Assembly: GCF_004353225.1 (NCBI RefSeq)
Contig: NZ_CP037934.1
Coordinates: 1,116,001-1,180,000 of the forward strand
From: Marinobacter sp. JH2
GTDB lineage: Bacteria > Pseudomonadota > Gammaproteobacteria > Pseudomonadales > Oleiphilaceae
Direction: 5' to 3'
Length of the DNA stretch: 64,000 nucleotides
Below the pieces are notes generated by a model, which was given only the letters and a program-made list of their open reading frames with translations, searched no databases and was not told the origin of the DNA. The position numbers and the translations under genes are program-made. Each line of letters opens with the position of its first letter. Position 1 is the first letter of the stretch. Shown here piece after piece: positions 28,827-37,302 of the stretch.

Positions 28827-29279
28827 ATGGCGTTTTTTAGAGATTACGCAGATGGTTGGGCGACAAAATATTTCCGATTGGAGCTCGCGAGAGAGCTTCA
28901 TTTCCGCGCGAAATTTATACCGGCACTTGGGTTATCCGTTGTATTTTTGTTATCGAGCTACTTCTATAAGCCAGAAATCAGTTTTCCGTTAATATCCTGG
29001 GTTGCGGCGTTCACTGTTATCTACGTGTTCATGCAGTTTCGTTTTTTTGGCAAAGCTGCGAAACCCTGTAGCGAAACCTACATATCCTGGACTTGGGGTT
29101 TCTCTGCTACCTGCTGGTTGGCTGGGTTCATGTGGGGGCTATTCCCTTCGATTGTTTTCCCGTCCGTAAGCTATTTTGAGCAGTTGGCTCTGATCATGAT
29201 GTTGTTCGCCGTATTGTCGGTTCCGGCGCCAGCGCTTTCCCGCTGCTTACCTCTTGTCATGGTGGACTTCCCCCACTAA
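28827..29279 (+). pseudogene. 5' fragment of membrane GGDEF/EAL gene, interrupted by IS
   Basis: This frame encodes a cytoplasmic N-terminus followed by several membrane spans (about residues 33-51, 58-72, 92-112 and 120-142). It runs into the IS end at 29263 and stops at 29279 after five IS-derived residues (VDFPH). Removing the IS and one copy of the TGG duplication joins CTT-GTC-ATG-G to TT-TAC-TCA, restoring one continuous frame with the 3' fragment at 30532 (about 653 residues). Confidence 0.88.
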
Positions 29280-29290
29280 AATGGACACGC
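29263..29290 (+). repeat. IS terminal inverted repeat, left
   Basis: Begins TGGACTTCCCCCACTAAAAT and matches the reverse complement of 30505-30532 at 24 of 28 positions. It lies 3' of the transposase frame. Confidence 0.93.
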
Positions 29291-29294
29291 CCTA

Positions 29295-30080
29295 TCAGTT
29301 AATTCCCTCGAACTCTATCGGAGTCCGGTAACCAAGGCCACTGTGCAGCCGTTGGCTGTTATAAAAGCACTCAATATAGTCTTTTATATGTTTCCGTAAT
29401 TGCCGCATCGTCACAAAGCTAGTCGCATGCAGCAATTCTCCCTTCAGGGTTTTAAAGAATGATTCGACCTCAGCGTTGTCGGTGCATTGTCCCGGTCGAT
29501 TCATGCTGTGGCGTACGTTGTTCCGGTTCAGAAATGCCTGTGTTTTCTGGGCACGATATTCCGTGCCACGATCTGTGTGGAACAACAGACCCGCTTTCGG
29601 CTGCCTTGCTGAAAAAGCGTCTCTCAAAGCGCTTTTGGCCAGAGCTGCATTTAAGCATTCATCCAAGCGCCAGCTGACGATCCGGCGGGAGAACAGGTCT
29701 AAAACCACCGCTAGAAACACGTACTTTCGACCCAGCTTGATGTAGGTAACGTCACTGCTCCATTGCTGATTCACCTCCACAGGCTTTTCAACGCTCAAGC
29801 GGTGGTTGGGAAGGGCTTTGAGCTCGTCACGGCGCTTGCTCATTCGGCGATACACTCGCATCACTCGCGCTTTCATGCCCCATTCCTGCATCAGGCGCGC
29901 CACACGATTCTCGCCAACCTGTTCGCCTTCCCGGCGCAGGGCCTGATAGACCCTAGGGCTGCCATAGCGGCCCTTGCTACCGTCGTAAACACGACGGATC
30001 TTTAACAGAAGTGCGGCGTTCTCAGCGGCTCTCTGACCGGGCTTCCGGTTTGCCCAGGCGTAATAACCGGACCGCGACAC
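29295..30080 (-). CDS. IS3-family transposase OrfB (DDE domain)
   Basis: A 261-residue retroviral-type integrase domain. The DDE residues sit in WSSDVTYI, FHTDRGTEYR and DNAEVESFFKTLKGE, with the C-terminal IS3 block YNSQRLHSGLGYRTP. The listed start is a GTG, but the same frame stays open upstream to the slippery site at 30179-30185 and reads EAFQFVWKHRREYSVKALC. The active protein is therefore probably an OrfAB fusion of about 395 residues. It catalyses excision and integration of the element. Confidence 0.93.
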   Translation of the reverse strand: MSRSGYYAWANRKPGQRAAENAALLLKIRRVYDGSKGRYGSPRVYQALRREGEQVGENRVARLMQEWGMKARVMRVYRRMSKRRDELKALPNHRLSVEKPVEVNQQWSSDVTYIKLGRKYVFLAVVLDLFSRRIVSWRLDECLNAALAKSALRDAFSARQPKAGLLFHTDRGTEYRAQKTQAFLNRNNVRHSMNRPGQCTDNAEVESFFKTLKGELLHATSFVTMRQLRKHIKDYIECFYNSQRLHSGLGYRTPIEFEGIN

Positions 30081-30103
30081 CTTTAAGTGCCGACACAGCG
30101 CTT

Positions 30104-30475
30104 TTACGCTGTATTCTCGTCGGTGTTTCCAGACGAACTGGAACGCTTCCGTCGTTCCTCGGCCTGAAAACGTTGAAACTTTTTTAAAATGTCGTTTTCC
30201 TCCTGAAGCTCCGATACTCGGCGTTTCAGGCGGGCAATCTCATCTTGTTCCTGTATTTTCTTTTTGGCTTCTGCTGGCGCTTTCTTGACCCGTTTCATGG
30301 CGAACTTTCCTTCACGGTATTCCTTTCGCCAGCGTGACAGCATGAAGGGGTGGATATCCAGTGCTTCGGCAACGCTTTTGACGCTGCGGTGGGCCTGGTG
30401 ACTCCACTCCACCGCTTTGACTTTGAACTCAGTGCTGTACTGTTGGGTTTTCTTCCCCGTGATCATTTCCGGCAT
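30104..30475 (-). CDS. IS3-family OrfA (HTH/leucine zipper)
   Basis: A 123-residue protein with an N-terminal helix-turn-helix (STEFKVKAVEWSHQAHRSVK, HPFMLSRWRKEYREG). A following heptad coiled coil (IARLKRRVSELQEENDILKK) suits dimerisation. OrfA of IS3 elements binds the terminal repeats and supplies the N-terminus of the OrfAB transposase. Confidence 0.92.
   Translation of the reverse strand: MPEMITGKKTQQYSTEFKVKAVEWSHQAHRSVKSVAEALDIHPFMLSRWRKEYREGKFAMKRVKKAPAEAKKKIQEQDEIARLKRRVSELQEENDILKKFQRFQAEERRKRSSSSGNTDENTA
30179..30185 (-). other. probable -1 programmed frameshift site
   Basis: On the minus strand the heptamer AAAAAAG is read TTA-AAA-AAG in the orfA frame. A -1 slip enters the orfB frame as AAA-AAA-GTT, 33 codons before the annotated orfB GTG. 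A-rich slippery heptamers at this place are characteristic of IS3-family elements. Confidence 0.8.
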
Positions 30476-30504
30476 CGGTTTTCTCCTCCTGCGGAGTTAT
30501 CGAT

Positions 30505-30532
30505 GCGTGTCCACTGAACTGGGGGAAGTCCA
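30505..30532 (-). repeat. IS terminal inverted repeat, right
   Basis: The minus strand begins TGGACTTCCCCCAGTTCAGT. The element ends CA, and the adjoining TG of the duplicated TGG creates the ATG that opens the downstream fragment. Confidence 0.93.
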
Positions 30533-32061
30533 TGGTTTACTCAATCCTGTTGATATCGTTAGTCGCTATTGCTTTCCTTTCGCATCATGACGGTTTTGAT
30601 CGGCATTCAGTATTCGTCATGGTCGTTTTTTTGGGTTCATTGATTTATTTGTATGATCAGTGGGGGATTGCAAAAGAAATCCTGAATTCCGCCGAAGATA
30701 AGCGTCGTTTAAAGACTAGTGGAATAACCATTAGGCGGCTAAAACGCGATAGATACCACGATTCAGTGACCGATCTATTCAATAAGGTGGGGCTGATAAC
30801 CTATCTGCGCAGCTCCGGCGAGGATTATTCAACCTTCATAATTTTTGCGTTGAAAGTTAGGGATGTCGACACGCTTTACTCAAGCCACAGTAAAGCGTCC
30901 ATCGACGATCTTATTCGCGACCTTACGGGCCGGTTGCAAGGCTGTAGTTTTGATAAAAAAACAATCGCCCACTTGGGTCTGGGTGAGTTCCTGATTTTGG
31001 TGCCGGGAGCGGATAGCGAAAATCTGGATTCAGTCGGACAAGATTTTTTTACACTTTTCGAAGAACCTTTCAATAGCCCTTTAGGCCCGATGAGTTTTAG
31101 CGTGGCGATTGGTTGTGCGTTTTATCCCGAGCATTCCACGAGTAGACAGGGCGTTATTCCATACGCGTTGACCGCGCTCAAGGCGGCAGAGAGTCAAGCG
31201 GGGAATCATCTGGAGTTGTACACCGACGACATGGCGATCCAGCTGAATCGCAGAGCTTTTGTTCGCTCACAGCTAGCAAGCGCCATAAAACACGAAGAAT
31301 TCGTACTGCACATTCAGCCGAAGCTGAATCTTCAATCGAATACGGTAGACAGTGCTGAAGCGCTGGTTCGTTGGGAAAGCCCGACGATGGGAATGGTTAG
31401 CCCAGCAGAATTTATACCCGTTGCAGAATCAACCAGCGATATTGTGCCGTTAGGTCGATGGGTGCTAAAGGAAGCGGCTCGTATATTGGGGGGAACAAGC
31501 TTACCGTCAAAGTTCTCGTTAGCTGTGAATGTATCGGTCAAGCAACTGGCCGACCCACGATTTGTCCCCGATATTCAGGAGATCGCTCGTCAGCTGCAGG
31601 GGACAGGCCGTACGCTGGAGCTTGAGATTACTGAAAGTATTATGATTACCGATGAGGCTATTTTCAGAAAAACCCTGGGGAAAGTCTCTGAGCTGGGCGT
31701 TAAGATTGCCTTAGACGACTTTGGTACAGGCTATTCCTCTTTGAGTTATCTGACCAGCCTCACGGCCGACAGGCTGAAGTTGGATAAGTCCTTCATTGAT
31801 CCGATACCTGAAAACCAACGCCAAGCTTCATTCGTGTCTACTGTTATCGCTATGGCTCACAGTCTGGGCATTCCAATTGTTGCCGAGGGTGTAGAGAGAC
31901 CGGAACAACTCAAGTGGTTGAGTGAAAATCAGTGCGACACCATACAAGGCTATTTTTTATCCCGGCCTTTACCGCTTAGTCAGTTTTCGGATTGGCTTGA
32001 GAGTAATGTCTGCCCGGAGACGAATGGTTTTAAGGCTCCACTGTTGGTGGCTGCAGGATAG
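30532..32061 (+). pseudogene. 3' fragment of GGDEF/EAL protein (degenerate GGDEF, intact EAL)
   Basis: A 509-residue open frame opening with an ATG formed at the IS junction. It has two membrane spans, a diguanylate-cyclase fold whose signature reads GLGEF instead of GGDEF (so probably inactive), and an EAL domain from about residue 245. The EAL domain keeps EALVRW, ELEITESIM, DDFGTGYSSL, LKLDKSFI and EGVE. Those residues predict c-di-GMP phosphodiesterase activity. The fragment lacks the upstream membrane region, so it is a disrupted gene, but it could still be translated if transcription enters from the IS. No Shine-Dalgarno of note lies ahead apart from GGGGGAAG in the IS end. Confidence 0.85.
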
Positions 32062-32229
32062 GGCCCATGGCACTTTGCAATTGACATAAATTCAGGAAAG
32101 GCGGCTCTGGCGTTCTCGAGAGCTTCGCGGATTCCGGAGAGATAGGCGCAGTTTTGGAACTCTGTGTAGCCTTGGACGATCGTTTGAATCTATATTATGG
32201 CCCGACGTTGTATCTGTTGAGCCAACACC

Positions 32230-33636
32230 ATGGATAGTAGCCTCCCGAAGTACCAGTTACTTGAAGATGAAATAAAGCAAGGTATCGTCGCTGGCCGGTG
32301 GAAATGTGGCGAGCGATTGCCCTCCATCAGAACGCTGTGCGACCTGCACGGCTGTGCAAAGATAACCATTCAGCACGCGCTACAACGGCTCGAAGCCAAA
32401 GGATTGGTTGAATCCCGCGAGCGCGCAGGCTTCTTTGTTACCTATCAGAATGAAGAGTTTGACACGCCCTGCCGGATGGAACGCATTGAATCACCCAAGC
32501 CCGTATCGGTAAGCGAGCTGTTCCGGGACATTATGACGAGAAGTGCGGCGTTTGATTTGACGCCGAGTCTGCACTCGGGAGAAATGCCTCAAGGAATTGT
32601 TCAGCTTAACCGTTCAATTGGTCGGGCCCTGCGGCGTCAGAAAGGGGGGTTCCAATATTATGATGAACCCGCGGGCGATCCCGGCCTGAGACATCAGCTT
32701 GCCACGCTATTTGCCAAAAGAGGCTGGACCGCGGATGCCTCGGAAATTTGCATAACCTCTGGATGCCAGCAGTCTTTATTCTTGGCTTTGCTGACGGTTT
32801 GTTCCGAAGGCGATGTTGTCGCCGTAGAATCACCGGGCTTTTATGGGGTTCTTCAGTTGCTGGAGCAATTGAAGTTAAAAGTCATCGAGGTGCCAACGTC
32901 TTTGCAGACAGGCATGGATGTCGCTGCGTTCTCCGATATTTTGGAACATTGGGACGTTCGTGTTTGCGTGGTACAACCCGCGTTCGCAACACCAGGAGGT
33001 GCGGTTATGCCAAGAGCCGCCCGAAGGCGGTTACTTGAACTAGCCGAGAAGCACGACCTCGCCATAATCGAGGATGATATTTACGCGGAAACCGGCTGGT
33101 CCGGTGTACCGGACACCCTCAAATCTCTGGATAAATCAGGCCGGGTGATTCACTGCAGCTCGTTGTCAAAAGTACTTTCACGCGATCTCAGACTCGGCTG
33201 GGTAAGTGGAGGCAGATGGCACTCTGCCATTCTTCAAATGAAGCTTACTTCTCAGCTAGCGAGTAGTCGTTTTGTTCAGCAAGGTGTCGAAAGCTACATC
33301 AAAGAAGGCGATTACGCTGCCTTCCTACGTAAGTTTCGTCTTCAATTACGAAGGCAGAGAGACCAGTTGCTGGAACATTTGGCTGTCTGTCCACTGGCCG
33401 TGCGCACCACGGCACCTCAGGGTGGTTTAGCCGTTTGGGTCGAATTTCCAGAAGCGATCAATACAATTGATATCTATTCTAGGGCGTTGGATGAGGGCAT
33501 TGTCATCACGCCAGGAAGCCTTTTCTCAGGGGCAGACCGATTCGGTAATTGCTTAAGAATCAGCTTTTCCCACCCATGGGACGTTCAGAGAACGAAAGCG
33601 CTGAAGCGTGTCTTGGAGCTGGTTCAAAACCCGTGA
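32230..33636 (+). CDS. MocR/PdxR-family transcriptional regulator (GntR HTH plus aminotransferase-like domain)
   Basis: A 468-residue chimera. An N-terminal GntR winged helix (residues 5-72: LPSIRTLCDLHGCAKITIQH) is joined to a fold-type-I aminotransferase domain. The domain has the PLP lysine Lys314 in SSLSKVLSRDLRLGW and the Asp/Tyr pair in EDDIYAE (residues 281-287). Such proteins sense PLP or an amine through the aldimine and usually control a nearby gene. The nearest downstream gene is ccoG on the same strand, which is not a usual MocR target. DNA immediately upstream (32170-32229) should contain its promoter. Confidence 0.92.
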   Translation: MDSSLPKYQLLEDEIKQGIVAGRWKCGERLPSIRTLCDLHGCAKITIQHALQRLEAKGLVESRERAGFFVTYQNEEFDTPCRMERIESPKPVSVSELFRDIMTRSAAFDLTPSLHSGEMPQGIVQLNRSIGRALRRQKGGFQYYDEPAGDPGLRHQLATLFAKRGWTADASEICITSGCQQSLFLALLTVCSEGDVVAVESPGFYGVLQLLEQLKLKVIEVPTSLQTGMDVAAFSDILEHWDVRVCVVQPAFATPGGAVMPRAARRRLLELAEKHDLAIIEDDIYAETGWSGVPDTLKSLDKSGRVIHCSSLSKVLSRDLRLGWVSGGRWHSAILQMKLTSQLASSRFVQQGVESYIKEGDYAAFLRKFRLQLRRQRDQLLEHLAVCPLAVRTTAPQGGLAVWVEFPEAINTIDIYSRALDEGIVITPGSLFSGADRFGNCLRISFSHPWDVQRTKALKRVLELVQNP

Positions 33637-33745
33637 TGGTTCGTTGTACCTATAAAACTTAAAAAAATTGTGCCTGTCTCTATTTTTTCCAGGCCCCATA
33701 CTTTCCCCATCAGTTTCATACAACTTTTGGGAAGGTAAACGGTCA

Positions 33746-35140
33746 ATGAATCGACTGATCCCGGTCACACAGATTACCCCGAGCTCTCCATCAAGTCGGT
33801 CGTCCAGCAAGATTTACCCACGGAGCTTTACTGGCCTATACCGACGAATCCGAATCGGCGGCGGCGCGATTCTATTTGCTTTGTATTTTGGAACCGTCTG
33901 GTTGAACTGGGGAAAGCGGCAGGCAGTTCTATGGGATATTGCAGACAAAAAATTTCACATATTTGGCGCTACCTACTGGCCGGAAGACCTTGTTCTCTTG
34001 TCAGCTATTTTGATCATCTGTGCGTTCGGACTGTTTTTCATAACCGCTGTCGCGGGTCGAATTTGGTGTGGATACGCCTGCCCGCAAAGTGTTTGGATGT
34101 GGGTTTTTCTCTGGGCTGAAAAACTGGCCGAGGGCGATCGTCGCCAACGAATAAAGTTAGATGACGCAAGATTGAGTCGGAAAAAAGTCCTAAGACGATT
34201 GCTGAAACATTGTCTTTGGCTACTAATCAGTATCGTGACCGCTGTGACCTTTGTTGGATATTTCACACCGATACGAGACTTGGTACCGGACCTGCTGTCG
34301 TTTAACATCTCAGGGTCCGCACTCTTCTGGGTGTTTTTCTTCACCGCAGCGACATACGTAAATGCTGGCTGGTTCCGTGAAAAAGTGTGTTTACACATGT
34401 GCCCCTACGGCCGTTTCCAGTCCTCCATGGTTGATAATGAATCATTGGTGGTCGCGTACGATGCTGGCCGGGGCGACCCTCGCGGCAGCCGATCCATTGG
34501 GTCAGATCCCTCTGCTCAAGGGCTGGGTGATTGTATAGATTGCGAAATGTGTGTGCAGGTGTGCCCGACCGGCATTGATATTCGTGATGGTCTGCAAATG
34601 GAATGTATTGGGTGTGCTGCATGCATCGACGCGTGTGATTCGATCATGGATAAAATGGGCTACGAAAAGGGACTGGTGCGTTACGCGAGTCACAACGAAA
34701 TAGAGAACGGTACCAGGCATCTCTTACGGCCTCGCCTCGTCGCATACTTTCTTATACTGGTAACCATGATAGGTTTGTTTTCCTGGGGCTTGGCTTCACG
34801 ACCTTTGCTAACGCTGGACGTCCAAAGGGATAGGGGCCTTTTCCGTTACAACGGCTCGGGACTCATTGAAAACAGTTACTTGCTGAATTTAACTAATAAA
34901 TCAAATGAAACGATACATACCTTCATTGCGGTCTACGGTGGAGAGGGATTCAGCATGCGTGGGCCGGATGGAGTGACACTCGGCGCTGGCGAACAAAGGG
35001 AAATTCCGGTTGTACTGGAAAAAGATGCTTCAAGCGTCCAGGGCGCCGTTACCGATGTTTCCTTTGAAGTGACCACTTTCGAAAAGCCCGATCGGCAGAT
35101 TGTCGCACCTACTACGTTTTTAACGCCCGCTCCCCGGTGA
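33746..35140 (+). CDS. ccoG: Cytochrome c oxidase accessory protein CcoG (FixG/RdxA)
   Basis: A 464-residue polytopic iron-sulfur protein. I place the start at ATG 33746, behind GGGAAGG; the frame opens earlier at 33668 but that extension is not family-like. Spans lie near residues 35-55, 80-105, 150-170 and 185-205. Two [4Fe-4S] clusters are predicted in CIDCEMCVQVCPTG and CIGCAACIDACD. A periplasmic FixG C-terminal domain ends the protein. CcoG helps deliver copper to cbb3-type oxidase by Cu(II) reduction. No ccoNOPQ or ccoHIS genes are in the window, so it is separated from its usual cluster or is a second copy. Its end overlaps the convergent LysR gene by 21 bases. Confidence 0.93.
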   Translation: MNRLIPVTQITPSSPSSRSSSKIYPRSFTGLYRRIRIGGGAILFALYFGTVWLNWGKRQAVLWDIADKKFHIFGATYWPEDLVLLSAILIICAFGLFFITAVAGRIWCGYACPQSVWMWVFLWAEKLAEGDRRQRIKLDDARLSRKKVLRRLLKHCLWLLISIVTAVTFVGYFTPIRDLVPDLLSFNISGSALFWVFFFTAATYVNAGWFREKVCLHMCPYGRFQSSMVDNESLVVAYDAGRGDPRGSRSIGSDPSAQGLGDCIDCEMCVQVCPTGIDIRDGLQMECIGCAACIDACDSIMDKMGYEKGLVRYASHNEIENGTRHLLRPRLVAYFLILVTMIGLFSWGLASRPLLTLDVQRDRGLFRYNGSGLIENSYLLNLTNKSNETIHTFIAVYGGEGFSMRGPDGVTLGAGEQREIPVVLEKDASSVQGAVTDVSFEVTTFEKPDRQIVAPTTFLTPAPR

Positions 35141-36082
35141 GGGTAATGGGTTTTGCCCTGAGAGCACTCCTTCATGGTTCATCATTTGGATGATGTCCTG
35201 GCAATGCTCTTTCAGGGTATCCCTCAGCAATCGCACGGCTGGCGTGATCGATTGTCGTGTTGGGCAAATCAACCATAACTCTGAGACCGGTGGCGCATAC
35301 TCAGGCATGACATTGACGACTCTTCCCGCCAGCAGGTCGTCCGAGATGTCGAGGCAGGATTTCACGGCCAGGCCGTGTCCCGCCGCACACCAGCGCCGAA
35401 CCAGATCGCCATCGTTGGACGCCCGGTTGCCTTTCATTTTTACTCGAAACTCCTCGTCACCCCGCTTAAAGGTCCACAAGTCGTAGGGAATGTCCTGCAG
35501 TTGATAGAAGAGCCCGTTGTGGTTGGCCAGATCGTGTGGGTGCGCGGGGGTTCCATGCTCGCTCAGGTAGCTCGGTGTAGCGCAGAGGAGGCGTGGAATG
35601 TCACAGATTTTGAAACCATACAGATTGGAGTCATCGGGGGAGCCGTAGCGAAGAGCCATATCAACGGAATCCCGGAAAAAATCGACGTTACTGTCGGTAA
35701 TTTGAACACGCAAGCTCAGCCCCGGGTGAGAGGTCATTAATTGGTCGATCCACGGGACTACCCGGTTCCGGCCAAGATCGGATGACACCGATAGTCGAAT
35801 TTCTCCTGCAACGGCTTCTTCGCCGGAGCGAATGTTCTGTTGGGCCTCGTCGAGCAATTCTAGTGCCTGCTCGCATTGAGGCAGATACTTTTCGCCGGCC
35901 GCTGAAAGCCGAAGGTGGCGGGTAGAGCGAACAAATAGCTCAACCCCCAATGTCTGTTCAACGCGTTTGACGGCCGCGCTTGCGGTCGCAGGTCGCATAT
36001 CAAGGCTGGTGGCCGCCGCCGTGATGTTTCGGAATTCGGCCACTTTGAGCACAACGGTCAGATCATCGAAGGTCATTTTCAA
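35120..36082 (-). CDS. LysR-family transcriptional regulator
   Basis: A 320-residue LTTR. The N-terminal winged helix (residues 3-62: MTFDDLTVVLKVAEFRNITA and following) is joined to a LysR substrate-binding domain (VAGEIRLSVSSDLGRNRVV). It is divergent from the quinone-oxidoreductase gene at 36178 with a 95-base gap, the standard arrangement for a regulator of its neighbour. It is of the CrgA-like subgroup by general look. The effector is unknown. Confidence 0.93.
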   Translation of the reverse strand: MKMTFDDLTVVLKVAEFRNITAAATSLDMRPATASAAVKRVEQTLGVELFVRSTRHLRLSAAGEKYLPQCEQALELLDEAQQNIRSGEEAVAGEIRLSVSSDLGRNRVVPWIDQLMTSHPGLSLRVQITDSNVDFFRDSVDMALRYGSPDDSNLYGFKICDIPRLLCATPSYLSEHGTPAHPHDLANHNGLFYQLQDIPYDLWTFKRGDEEFRVKMKGNRASNDGDLVRRWCAAGHGLAVKSCLDISDDLLAGRVVNVMPEYAPPVSELWLICPTRQSITPAVRLLRDTLKEHCQDIIQMMNHEGVLSGQNPLPSPGSGR

Positions 36083-36177
36083 AAACTATTTGAATATGTT
36101 TATGGGATTAGCCTGTTTTTCGTAGTGTAATTAAGGATCAAACTGAGTGCCACTACCAACTCACTCGGGAGAAAACC
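36083..36177. promoter_or_regulatory. divergent promoter region lysR / oxidoreductase
   Basis: Ninety-five bases between divergent starts, AT-rich near 36085-36130. GGGAGAAAACC precedes the oxidoreductase ATG as its Shine-Dalgarno. A LysR operator is expected here but no single T-N11-A palindrome stands out. Confidence 0.5.
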
Positions 36178-37218
36178 ATGAAAGCTGTTGGATACACCGA
36201 CTCTTTACCCATCAACGATCCAAAATCCTTGCAGGACGTTGAACTGCCACAGCCAGTTGCTACAGGAAGGGACCTGTTGGTCCGGGTTAGGGCGATTGGC
36301 GTCAATCCGGTTGATGCCAAGGTGCGCCAGCGTGCCGCAGCAGAGGAGGGTCAGATTAAGGTTTTGGGCTGGGACGCCGTCGGAGAAGTCGTCGCGACGG
36401 GCGAGGGCGTCTCATTATTCAAGCCTGGCGATCAGGTTTACTACGCAGGCGATGTTACCCGTCAGGGCAGTAACGCGGAGTACCAGATCGTTGATGAGCG
36501 CATCGTCGGCCGAAAGCCCGCTAGCCTGAGCGATTCGGAGGCGGCAGCACTGCCCCTGACTAGCATCACCGCCTGGGAAATGCTCTTCGACCATCTCGGT
36601 CTTGTGCAGCAGGACCCAGGGAACATTACCCCGAGTAATGAGGTAATCCTGGTGATTGGCGCCGCCGGAGGGGTTGGTTCCATACTGATCCAGTTGGCCA
36701 AGAAACTGACCGGTGCCACTGTGGTGGCGACCGCCTCGCGGCCTGAGTCGCGCCAATGGGTGGAATCATTGGGTGCAGATTTTGTGGTGAATCATCGTGA
36801 GCCGCTGCAGCCGCAGATCGAGCAACTGGTGTCGGAGGGATCAATCACTTCGATCTCTCACGTGGCCAGTTTGAACGCCACCGATCAGTACTTCGATGCT
36901 TATGTGGAGTTGCTCCGGCCGTTTGGGAAAATTGCCTTGATTGACGATCCAGCGGCCCTGGATGTAATGAAGATGAAACCGAAGAGTCTGTCGCTTCACA
37001 TTGAGTTCATGTTCGCCCGTTCCATGCATAGCGCCGAAGACATGCAGGTTCAACACGAGCTGCTGGACAAGGTCGCTAGTCTCGTGGAACAGGGCTACAT
37101 TCGCACCACCGCCGGGAAGAATCTGGGGGCAATCAATGCTGAACATCTGCGTGCAGCACATGCCGAATTGGAAGCAGGAACAGCGGTAGGGAAGATCGTT
37201 CTGGAAGGCTTCGAGTAA
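36178..37218 (+). CDS. Zinc-less MDR-family NADPH:quinone oxidoreductase
   Basis: A 346-residue medium-chain reductase of the QOR branch. It has an N-terminal GroES-like domain (LLVRVRAIGVNPVDAKVRQR, GWDAVGEVVATG) and the Rossmann motif GAAGGVGSILIQLAKKL near residues 161-177. No structural-zinc cysteine cluster is present, so it is probably an NADPH-dependent quinone or enone reductase. It may answer electrophile or quinone stress under control of the divergent LysR protein (inference from position). Confidence 0.9.
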   Translation: MKAVGYTDSLPINDPKSLQDVELPQPVATGRDLLVRVRAIGVNPVDAKVRQRAAAEEGQIKVLGWDAVGEVVATGEGVSLFKPGDQVYYAGDVTRQGSNAEYQIVDERIVGRKPASLSDSEAAALPLTSITAWEMLFDHLGLVQQDPGNITPSNEVILVIGAAGGVGSILIQLAKKLTGATVVATASRPESRQWVESLGADFVVNHREPLQPQIEQLVSEGSITSISHVASLNATDQYFDAYVELLRPFGKIALIDDPAALDVMKMKPKSLSLHIEFMFARSMHSAEDMQVQHELLDKVASLVEQGYIRTTAGKNLGAINAEHLRAAHAELEAGTAVGKIVLEGFE

Positions 37219-37266
37219 TCAGAACTTCTGGCGATAATGCCTGTCGGTCGGTGAATTACAGCAGTT

Positions 37267-37285
37267 GCTGAGAAAAAATCTCAGC
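37267..37285. terminator. hairpin between oxidoreductase and integrase genes
   Basis: A perfect 7-bp stem GCTGAGA/TCTCAGC with an A5 loop lies between the convergent stops at 37218 and 37303. No strong T-run follows on either strand, so it may be a weak bidirectional terminator. Confidence 0.45.
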
Positions 37286-37302
37286 GGAGTCGGTTTGACT
37301 CA

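Larger units (their letters stand above)
29263..30532 (-). mobile_element. IS3-family insertion sequence, 1270 bp, 3-bp TSD
   Basis: A complete element bounded by 28-bp imperfect terminal inverted repeats (24 of 28 match), each starting TGGACTTCCCCCA. The target duplication is TGG (29260-29262 and 30533-30535). It carries overlapping orfA and orfB on the minus strand with a frameshift signal, so it looks intact and potentially mobile. It is inserted in the GGDEF/EAL gene. Confidence 0.95.
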
